This document shows, piece after piece, positions 6,721-13,539 of a stretch of 24,698 nucleotides of DNA (its first letter is position 1; each line of letters begins with the position of its first letter). The notes beneath the pieces are model-generated. The model did no database searches, had not been told where the DNA came from, and was given only the letters and a program-made list of their open reading frames with translations. The DNA comes from Candidatus Fermentithermobacillaceae bacterium UBA3951 (GTDB lineage Bacteria > Bacillota > Sulfobacillia > Fermentithermobacillales > Fermentithermobacillaceae): contig DGDN01000029.1 of NCBI GenBank assembly GCA_002385465.1, forward strand, positions 44,239 through 68,936, given 5' to 3'. Position numbers and translations under genes: made by a program.

Positions 6721-8532
6721 TTAGCAATTCTCACCGTCACTGGTCCCGTCTCCGTCTGCGGCTGCCCGCTCAAGGAGCCATACACCCTGGTCCTCTTTGT
6801 GGACCATGCTCCCGTGCCTCGAACCCCGCCTGTAGGTGGTATGGAGTAGATGGTGAGATTTCTCGGACAGGGGCTTTCCGAGGAAGGTCTTGTAAAGCTC
6901 CTGGACCACGGGGTTCTCATGGGACTTACGGAGCGGTAGACGCCTATCGGCTTCGTAGGTTGCATCGATACGCTTGAGTCGTATCTCCGTGTCGGTGGGA
7001 ATCGGCTGCCCGCCTCCTCCGATACACCCGCCCGGGCAGGTCATTACCTCGATGAAGTGGAACTTCTCTCCGTTCTTTACCCTGTCAAGGATAACCTTGG
7101 CATTGGCAAGAGTGTGCGCGACCGCCACTTTGGCGCTCAAGTCTCCGACCTGGACGGTGGCGATCTTGAGGCCCTCAAAGCCCCGCACTTCTTCGAAGTC
7201 TATCTTCTCGAGAGTCTTGCCCGTAACGATCTCGTATACGGTCCTCAGGGCAGCCTCCATCACGCCGCCGGTCGCGCCGAATATGACGCCCGCGCCGCTG
7301 CCTATTCCGAGAGGAGCGTCGTAGTCCTCGTCGGGCAGGCTGGCGAAGTCGATGCCTGCTTCCTTGATCATCCTGGCCACTTCGCGTACTGTCAGCACGT
7401 AGTCCACGTCCTGATAGCCCGAATCGCTCATCTCAGGGCGCTGGCACTCGTACTTCTTGGCCGTGCAAGGCATGAGGGACACCGACACAATGTCTTTCGG
7501 GTCGATCCCCATCTTCTCGGCGTAGTACGTCTTAACCAGGGCACCGAACATCTGCTGAGGAGACTTGCAGCTCGAGACGTTCTCCGCAAGCTCCGGATAG
7601 AACTCTTCCATATACCGGATCCACCCGGGGCTGCAGGAGGTTATGAGGGGAAGCGGTCCTCCCTTCTCGAGGCGCTCCAGGAGTTCCGAACCCTCTTCCA
7701 TGATGGTCAGGTCGGCGGTGAAGTCGGTGTCGAAGACCTTGTCGAAACCGAGTCGCCTCAAGGCCGCCACCATCTTGCCTGTGGAAATGCTCCCGGGAGG
7801 AAGCCCGAAAGGTTCTCCAATGGCAACCCTTGTCGCCGGGGCCGTCTGGACGACCACGTGCTTCGCCGGGTCGTGAATCGCCTTCCAGACCTCTTCGGTG
7901 TAATCCCTCTCGTAGAGGGCCCCCACAGGACATACGAGGATGCACTGCCCGCACATGACGCACGGGCTCTCGGCCATGGTCTCGCCCCACGCCGGCCCGA
8001 CGACAGTGTCCATGCCTCGCCCCAGCGGTCCAATCGCGTGGACACCCTGGACCTTCTCGCAGACCGCTACACACCGCCTGCAAAGAATGCACTTGTCAGG
8101 GTCCCTCACGAGAGCAGGAGTCGAGTAGTCGGGCTCCTTATGCTCGCGGCTACCCTCAAACCGCACTCTCCTAATACCCAACCTCTCGGCCAAGGCCTGA
8201 AGTTCGCAGTTTAGGTTCCTCGGGCAGGTCGGACACTCGTAGGGATGGTCTGAGAGTATCAGCTCGACGATCGCCTTTCGGGCCTTGCGGACAGCGGGCG
8301 AGTTGGTGTGGACCACCATGCCATTGGCCGCCGGCGTCACGCAAGACGCCTGTAGGGTCCTGGCTTTCTCCACCTCCACAACGCACACGCGACAGCTCCC
8401 GATGACGTTAAGGTCCTTTAGATAGCACAAGGTGGGTATGTCAATCCCTACCGTCTTGGCCGCCTCGAGGATAGAGGTGCCTGCCGGGACGGATACCTGT
8501 TTACCGTCTATGGTTAGTGTTACCGTAGCCAT
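6721..8532 (-). CDS. hndD: [FeFe] hydrogenase catalytic subunit, HndD/HydA type
   Basis: The protein has 603 residues from ATG 8532, preceded by AGGGGGA; a longer frame starts inside the upstream gene. Domains in order are an N-terminal [2Fe-2S] plant-type domain (C36, C47, C50, C64), a His/Cys [4Fe-4S] site (H96, C100, C103, C109), two ferredoxin clusters (C148-C158 and C191-C201), then the H-cluster domain. Its motifs are TSCSPGW, LMPCTAKKYE and TCPGGCIGGGGQP, with cysteines at about 300, 355, 499 and 503. The Ser in TSCSPGW also occurs in HndD of Desulfovibrio fructosovorans, as I recall. It reduces protons or oxidises H2 in the cytoplasm, exchanging electrons with HndABC. The C-terminus runs about 35 residues past the usual LLHTxY ending. 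It starts 11 bases after the hndC stop. Confidence 0.95.
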   Translation of the reverse strand: MATVTLTIDGKQVSVPAGTSILEAAKTVGIDIPTLCYLKDLNVIGSCRVCVVEVEKARTLQASCVTPAANGMVVHTNSPAVRKARKAIVELILSDHPYECPTCPRNLNCELQALAERLGIRRVRFEGSREHKEPDYSTPALVRDPDKCILCRRCVAVCEKVQGVHAIGPLGRGMDTVVGPAWGETMAESPCVMCGQCILVCPVGALYERDYTEEVWKAIHDPAKHVVVQTAPATRVAIGEPFGLPPGSISTGKMVAALRRLGFDKVFDTDFTADLTIMEEGSELLERLEKGGPLPLITSCSPGWIRYMEEFYPELAENVSSCKSPQQMFGALVKTYYAEKMGIDPKDIVSVSLMPCTAKKYECQRPEMSDSGYQDVDYVLTVREVARMIKEAGIDFASLPDEDYDAPLGIGSGAGVIFGATGGVMEAALRTVYEIVTGKTLEKIDFEEVRGFEGLKIATVQVGDLSAKVAVAHTLANAKVILDRVKNGEKFHFIEVMTCPGGCIGGGGQPIPTDTEIRLKRIDATYEADRRLPLRKSHENPVVQELYKTFLGKPLSEKSHHLLHTTYRRGSRHGSMVHKEDQGVWLLERAAADGDGTSDGENC

Positions 8533-8543
8533 CCTGATTCCCC

Positions 8544-11500
8544 CTATCCTTTCACATCGCAACGGAGACACCTTGCGGCTTCACGCCGGGCTGCCTCCTC
8601 GTCAAATCCAATCTCCACTTCGGTGAAGGACCGTATTCTTGTTGACACCGGAACTACCTTACCGTGCCCCCTACGGGCCTTCTCCTCGTTGATCGGAGCC
8701 GAGAGCTTCCTTTCATGCTTGGGCGCAGGAACAACGTCCCCCGTCCCTCCGAGGAAAGCATGGATAGACCGGGCCGCCCTCTTTCCGGCCTCGATGGCTT
8801 CAATCACGGTGGCGGGGCCGCTCACGCAGTCGCCACCGGCATAGATGCCTTCCAGGCCGGTCGCCATGGTCTTCGGATCCGCCTTGAACACGTTCCTCGC
8901 AAATCCAAGGCCAGACTCCTTGAAGCCGTCGAGGTCCGTAATCTGGCCGATGGCGGGGATGAACACATCGCAAGGCAGGTCAAACTCGCTGCCTTCCACA
9001 GGGTAAGTCCGGCGTCTGCCCGAGGAGTCAAACTCTCCGGGCTTCATGACAACGCACTGGACGGCCTGAACGCACCCGTCGCCCTTCACTGCAGTCGGGT
9101 TGACCATTGTCTTGAATATGATCCCTTCTGCTTCGGCAGCTTCGACCTCTTCAAGGAGGGCCGGCATGTCATCCTTGCGGCGCCTGTATACCACGGTGAC
9201 GGATTCGGCTCCGAGGCGCCTTGCCGACCTCGCGGCGTCCATGGCGACGTTGCCTCCACCGACAACGACCACCTTCTTACCGGCGAGATCAACTTTCTTA
9301 CCGAGGGCTATATCGCGGAGAAGCGTGACACCAGGGATTACGCCGGGAAGGTCCTCGCCGGGGATCCCCATGGTCTGGTCCTTGTGAGAGCCAATGGCAA
9401 CAAAGACCGCGTCGTGTTTGCTCCTCAGGTCTTCCCACGAGATGTCCTTGCCTACTCTGACCCCGGTCTTCACTTCAACACCCAACGAGGTGATGGTCTC
9501 GATGTCTTTGGCCAACTGTTTCTTGGGGAGTCTGTATTCGGGGATACCCACAGCCAGCATGCCGCCCAATACCGGGAGAGCTTCGTAGATGGTTACCGAG
9601 TGTCCCTGAAGCGCTAGATAGTAGGCGGCAGTCAGCCCAGCCGGGCCTCCACCGACGATTCCCACTTTCTTACCCGTAGCATCTTTGCGGACAACCCTGG
9701 GCTTCTGGCCGTTCAGGCTCACCGCGTAGTCGGCCGCGAAGCGCTTGAGTTCCCGTATGGCGATAGGCTCATCCAGCTGGGCTCTCCGGCACTTGGACTC
9801 GCACGGGTGGTTGCACACCCTGCCGCAGACGACCGGAAGCGGGTTCTCCCGCATGACCTCCTCATAGGCCTCGGCGTGCCGCCCCTGCCTTATGAGGTCG
9901 ATGTAGATGGGGACATCTACTCCTGCGGGGCAAGTGTTCTGGCAAGGTGCATCAAAGAGAGAAGCACACACCGACGCGGGACATTTCTTATCCCTGATAT
10001 GCGTCTCGTACTCCTCGCGGAAGTACTTGATGGTGGAAAGGACGGGGTTGGGAGCGCTCTGCCCCAAACCGCAGAGAGCCGTCTGCCTGATGGTCTCGCC
10101 CAGCTCGAGGAGAAGCTCGATGTCGCCTTCTTTGCCCTCGCCCCTCGCGATACGTTTCAAGATGTCAAGCATCTCTTTTGTGCCGATGCGGCAAGGCGCG
10201 CATTTTCCGCACGACTCGGACTGGACGAACTCCAAGAAGAACTTGGCCAAGTCCACCATGCAGGTGTCTTCATCCATTACGATGAAGCCGCCCGAACCCA
10301 TGATGGTTCCGAGCTCTGCCAGCGATTCGTAGTCCACCGGAGTGTTGAGGTATTGAGCCGGGATGCAGCCTCCCGACGGTCCTCCGGTCTGGACGGCCTT
10401 GAACTTCTTCCCCGGATCGGAAAGACCGCCGCCTATGTCGAACACGATCTCTCCGATGGTGGTGCCCATAGGGACTTCGGCCAGACCGTTGTTGTTGATC
10501 TTGCCGGCCAGGGCGAACACCTTGGTCCCCTTGGACTTCTCGGTGCCCATGGACGCGAACCATTCGGGGCTCTTCCTTACGATGGTCGGTATGTTGGCAT
10601 AGGTCTCCACATTGTTGATGACCGTGGGTTTACCCCAGAGCCCAGAGGTTGCGGGAAAAGGCGGCCTGGGTCTCGGCTCGCCGCGCTGGCCCATGACCGA
10701 GTTCATGAGCGCCGTCTCTTCTCCGCAGACGAAAGCTCCGGCCCCTAGGCGGACCTCAATGTCGAAATCAAACCCGCTGCCGAGTATGTCCTTGCCCAAG
10801 AGCCCATACTCTCGGGCTTGGTTGATGGCTCCTATGAGTCTGTCAACGGCCAGAGGGTATTCGGCCCTTATATACACGAACCCGCGGGAAGCGCCTACCG
10901 CATATCCTGCAATAGCCATCCCCTCCAGCACTCTATGGGGATCGCCTTCGATGGTGGAGCGGTCCATGAATGCTCCGGGATCTCCTTCGTCTGCATTGCA
11001 CAAGACATACTTGGGTGAACCTTCGGCTTTGGCCGTGAACTCCCACTTCAGTCCTGTGGGGAAGCCCGCTCCGCCACGGCCCCTGAGGCCCGACTTCTTC
11101 ACGAGATCGATGACATCTTCGGGCTTCATCTTCAAGGCTTTGTCCAGAGCGAAGTAGCCGTCACGGGCTATATACTCGTCGATAGACTCGGGGTTGATGA
11201 TGCCGCAGTTTTCAAGGACGATCCTTGTCTGCTTCTTAAAGAAGGGTATGTCTTCAAAATCAACTACCGACGCCTTGGTCTCGGGTTCCCTGTAGAGAAG
11301 CCGTTCAAGGACCCGGCCCTTAATGAGGTGTTCTTCCACGAACTCGGGGACGTCTTCTGTCTGGATACCGCAGTAGAAGACCCCCTCCGGATAGACCATC
11401 ATGTTGGGTCCAAAGCGGCAAAAACCGAAACAACCGGTCGGTATGACTTTTACTTCCTTATCCAGACCTCTGTTGGCAATCTCCTGCTCCAGCGCTTCTT

Positions 11501-11573
11501 TGAGAGGAAGGCTGCCCGAGGCCTGGCATCCAGTTCCGGAACATACTAGGATGTGACTGCGATAGAACTCCAT
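8544..11573 (-). CDS. hndC: HndC/NuoF-like subunit fused to a GltD/NfnB-like flavoprotein
   Basis: This 1009-residue protein joins two modules. The first has a thioredoxin-like [2Fe-2S] domain (C11, C16, C48, C52), an FMN/NADH-binding NuoF core with GRGGAGFPTG (165-174) and a [4Fe-4S] site (C455, C458, C461, C501). Where ordinary HndC/HydB proteins continue into a 2[4Fe-4S] ferredoxin domain after DKKCPA, this one switches near residue 531. It continues into a cysteine-rich domain like that of glutamate synthase small subunit and dihydropyrimidine dehydrogenase (C536, C544, C548; C583, C587, C591, C595). An FAD Rossmann motif GGGPAG (about 641-646) and a second nucleotide motif GGGNVA (772-777) follow, and the end is CLRC. 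The first module should take NADH; the second may bind NAD(P)H. Fifteen bases separate it from hndB. Confidence 0.92.
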   Translation of the reverse strand: MEFYRSHILVCSGTGCQASGSLPLKEALEQEIANRGLDKEVKVIPTGCFGFCRFGPNMMVYPEGVFYCGIQTEDVPEFVEEHLIKGRVLERLLYREPETKASVVDFEDIPFFKKQTRIVLENCGIINPESIDEYIARDGYFALDKALKMKPEDVIDLVKKSGLRGRGGAGFPTGLKWEFTAKAEGSPKYVLCNADEGDPGAFMDRSTIEGDPHRVLEGMAIAGYAVGASRGFVYIRAEYPLAVDRLIGAINQAREYGLLGKDILGSGFDFDIEVRLGAGAFVCGEETALMNSVMGQRGEPRPRPPFPATSGLWGKPTVINNVETYANIPTIVRKSPEWFASMGTEKSKGTKVFALAGKINNNGLAEVPMGTTIGEIVFDIGGGLSDPGKKFKAVQTGGPSGGCIPAQYLNTPVDYESLAELGTIMGSGGFIVMDEDTCMVDLAKFFLEFVQSESCGKCAPCRIGTKEMLDILKRIARGEGKEGDIELLLELGETIRQTALCGLGQSAPNPVLSTIKYFREEYETHIRDKKCPASVCASLFDAPCQNTCPAGVDVPIYIDLIRQGRHAEAYEEVMRENPLPVVCGRVCNHPCESKCRRAQLDEPIAIRELKRFAADYAVSLNGQKPRVVRKDATGKKVGIVGGGPAGLTAAYYLALQGHSVTIYEALPVLGGMLAVGIPEYRLPKKQLAKDIETITSLGVEVKTGVRVGKDISWEDLRSKHDAVFVAIGSHKDQTMGIPGEDLPGVIPGVTLLRDIALGKKVDLAGKKVVVVGGGNVAMDAARSARRLGAESVTVVYRRRKDDMPALLEEVEAAEAEGIIFKTMVNPTAVKGDGCVQAVQCVVMKPGEFDSSGRRRTYPVEGSEFDLPCDVFIPAIGQITDLDGFKESGLGFARNVFKADPKTMATGLEGIYAGGDCVSGPATVIEAIEAGKRAARSIHAFLGGTGDVVPAPKHERKLSAPINEEKARRGHGKVVPVSTRIRSFTEVEIGFDEEAARREAARCLRCDVKG

Positions 11574-11587
11574 TGGGCCTCTCCTCT

Positions 11588-11962
11588 CTACTCGTCTTCT
11601 TTCCGGATGTTGATGACCCAGTCGTCGACGACCTTACGGTTCACCAGGTGAGAAGCAACTATCTGTCTCGCCCTGGCAACGTCCACGTTGCCGTACACAA
11701 CTCTGGGTTCGCCGGGGATATGGACTTCCACGATAGGCTCCTTGGCGCAGAGCCCGACGCACCCGGTCTCGGTGATGGTGACGTCAAGCTTCTGCCGCTT
11801 TTTCAGCTCGTCGATGATGGCGAGCATGGTCTCTCGCGCTCCGGCGGCTATCCCGCACGTACCCATGCCTACCGTAACGCGGGGAGATCCCGAGGAAGAC
11901 CGGACTCTAATCTCTGCGAGAGCCTGCTCTTTCACTCGTTCCAAATCTTTAATGGACTTCAA
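11588..11962 (-). CDS. hndB: HndB-like [2Fe-2S] ferredoxin-fold subunit
   Basis: This 124-residue protein has the thioredoxin-like ferredoxin fold of HndB. It shows GMGTCGIAAGARE (C36) and TGCVGLCAKEP (C68, C72), giving three visible cluster cysteines, as I recall for this subfamily, rather than the four of NuoE. The start is TTG 11962, preceded by GGAGGGGG. It overlaps the stop TGA of the upstream ATPase gene in the sequence TTGA, so translation is likely coupled. In HndABCD-type hydrogenases this subunit takes part in electron transfer next to the NuoF-like subunit. Family call is secure. Confidence 0.9.
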   Translation of the reverse strand: MKSIKDLERVKEQALAEIRVRSSSGSPRVTVGMGTCGIAAGARETMLAIIDELKKRQKLDVTITETGCVGLCAKEPIVEVHIPGEPRVVYGNVDVARARQIVASHLVNRKVVDDWVINIRKEDE

Positions 11963-12528
11963 CCAATAACGCCCCCTCCGTCGGGCCGGAATCCGGCTCT
12001 TGCCAGACCGGCCCGCAGTCTCTTCTCGGCTAAGCTCAGCAAGGCAATCTGGCCTAGGGTCTCTTTTTCCTCGTGAGAGAACAGCTGGGAACTGGTCATA
12101 CTGAAGGCGCCCTGATCACCCGCATATTGAAAACAGAGCTCTATCTCCGGATTCCCTGCCATGAAAGAAATGAGCGTCGCGGGAATATCGCCGAGAGGCT
12201 GTCTGTCCATATGCGACAAGGAGAACGTGACTTCGACCTTGGTACCCGAGACCGGATGAGACTCGATCTTCACGTCTCCGCCGGACATCCTGGCTGCCTG
12301 CACAACCAAAGGTAGACCCAACCCCACTTTCTTCCCCTTCTTAGTCGTATAGAAAGGATCCAGGGCCAGCCGTTTCTCTTCCTCATCCATGCCGTTTCCG
12401 TTGTCTATTACTGCGACGGTGAGTGCGTCTTTTTCTCTGTCTTCCGAAATACTCAGGACGACACGCGTTGCCTGCGCACGGGCGCTATTCTGCATGAGAT
12501 CAAGAAGGTGCAAGGAGATGTCCATCAT
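11959..12528 (-). CDS. Small GHKL-type ATP-binding protein (hydrogenase operon accessory)
   Basis: The protein has about 189 residues from ATG 12528, preceded by GAGGAGGG; a GTG at 12552 is an alternative. The N-terminal 100 residues form a histidine kinase-like ATPase domain: N box DLMQNSARAQA (N14), G1 box DNGNGM (42-47) and G2 box KKGKKVGLGLPLV (63-75). There is no phosphoacceptor His domain, sensor or membrane segment. The C-terminal 90 residues are unrecognised. It sits between the hndA and hndB genes, and I recall similar ATPases inside hydrogenase operons of other anaerobes. It could be a protein kinase or anti-sigma-like regulator, or an ATP-sensing partner of the sensory protein encoded upstream. 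That role is inferred. Confidence 0.85.
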   Translation of the reverse strand: MMDISLHLLDLMQNSARAQATRVVLSISEDREKDALTVAVIDNGNGMDEEEKRLALDPFYTTKKGKKVGLGLPLVVQAARMSGGDVKIESHPVSGTKVEVTFSLSHMDRQPLGDIPATLISFMAGNPEIELCFQYAGDQGAFSMTSSQLFSHEEKETLGQIALLSLAEKRLRAGLARAGFRPDGGGVIG

Positions 12529-12624
12529 CCGCGCTCCCTCCTCGGACCTCACTCCGGCTTACAGGTGGTGCTTTGCGACACCACGAGTTCACGCCCGATT
12601 GGCCGCCACATGCCTTCCCGAAGT

Positions 12625-13152
12625 TCAACTACCTGCCGGAATGTCTTCACTCGCCGCGGCCCGCCGGTACAAGTTCAGGATTGCTGGGACTTTGTCTTCG
12701 GTGACTCTGCCGTAGGTATCTTTGTTTACCGTCACCACCGGTGCCAGCCCGCAGGCGCCCAGGCACCTTACTACCTCGAGGGAAAACAACCCGTCCGGTG
12801 TCGAGTCGCCCGCTTTGATGCCGAGCTCCTTCTCGAACCTTGCCAAGACCTCTGGCGCGCCCCTCACATAACAGGCCGTCCCCTGGCATGACGAGATGGT
12901 GTACTTTCCTCTCGGCCTCTCACGGAAGAACGAGTAGAAAGTAAGCACACCGTACACATCAGACAGGGATACACCCAGTTTTTCTGCGATACGTACCTGA
13001 ACGTCCCTAGGGACGTACCCCAGACGCTCCTGGGCGTAGTGCAAGACCTCGATGAGAGCGCTCGGGTCGCCGGAATGCTCTTCGGCCTTCCGGTCTATGT
13101 CCTCGTAGGCCTCCAAGCACTCGCACTTCATTTCCTCATGGTTTTCTGCCAC
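12625..13152 (-). CDS. hndA: HndA/NuoE-like [2Fe-2S] subunit of the hydrogenase
   Basis: This 175-residue protein starts at GTG 13152 behind AGGAGGG. It has the NuoE layout: an N-terminal helical part with LIEVLHYAQERLGYVP and GVSLSDVYGVLTFYSFF, then a thioredoxin-like [2Fe-2S] domain with CQGTAC (C89, C94) and CLGAC (C130, C134). It passes electrons between the flavin of the NuoF-like subunit and the rest of the complex. The N-terminus carries an extra CEC (residues 10-12), probably not a cluster ligand. It lies 27 bases after the DRTGG-like gene and about 96 bases before the GHKL ATPase gene. Confidence 0.92.
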   Translation of the reverse strand: MAENHEEMKCECLEAYEDIDRKAEEHSGDPSALIEVLHYAQERLGYVPRDVQVRIAEKLGVSLSDVYGVLTFYSFFRERPRGKYTISSCQGTACYVRGAPEVLARFEKELGIKAGDSTPDGLFSLEVVRCLGACGLAPVVTVNKDTYGRVTEDKVPAILNLYRRAAASEDIPAGS

Positions 13153-13179
13153 GATATCCCTCCTTCCACCTTGCTTGAT

Positions 13180-13539
13180 CTAGAGCTTGTCGGAGCCCAT
13201 CGCTTGCGACGAAAGCAGGCCGTAGAGCTTTCCTGCCACCTCGAAGGCTCCCAGCTCGGTCCACAGAAGAGTAACCCCCTCAGACTGCGCCCTACGGCAC
13301 GTCTCAGGGGGCACCTCCCGCTGACAAACCACAACACAGGCCACGTCCAGGAGTACCGCCACGGCGACAACGTTCTCATGGGTCTGAACGGTCACCCAGA
13401 CGTCCTGAGGGCGGGCGTTGGCCATGACATGGGAGAGAACGTCCCCTACAAACCCCCCGCCTATCTCCCTGGCACCGCCCGCTTTGGACATTGATTTGAC
13501 TTGTAAACCCAGTCTTGAGACCAGTTCATCGACACGCAT
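13180..13539 (-). CDS. DRTGG-domain-like protein (hydrogenase operon accessory)
   Basis: This 119-residue protein starts at ATG 13539, immediately after the stop TAA of the sensory fusion gene, behind AAGGAG. The block GGGFVGDVLSHVMANARPQDVWVTVQTH and the following hydrophobic VVAVAVLLDVACVVVC resemble DRTGG-domain proteins, a ligand-binding-like fold seen next to CBS domains and in phosphotransacetylase N-termini. I recall similar stand-alone DRTGG proteins beside H-cluster sensory proteins in clostridial genomes. It has no obvious catalytic residues. A small-molecule or partner-binding role in the sensory module is inferred. Confidence 0.75.
   Translation of the reverse strand: MRVDELVSRLGLQVKSMSKAGGAREIGGGFVGDVLSHVMANARPQDVWVTVQTHENVVAVAVLLDVACVVVCQREVPPETCRRAQSEGVTLLWTELGAFEVAGKLYGLLSSQAMGSDKL

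Noticed and set aside
7600..7640. TSCSPGW in the hydrogenase instead of TSCCPGW, suggesting loss of an H-cluster ligand
   Set aside because: From memory the same variant occurs in HndD of Desulfovibrio fructosovorans and other multimeric hydrogenases, so it is a family trait and not evidence of inactivation.
7057..8214. Long + strand open frame of 385 codons
   Set aside because: It lies fully opposite the hydrogenase gene, has no recognisable protein motif and reads as a shadow of a GC-rich coding strand.
8664..9617. Long + strand open frame of 317 codons, and another at 9807-10748
   Set aside because: Both are antisense shadows of the HndC/GltD fusion, with composition rich in Arg, His and Gly and no family resemblance.
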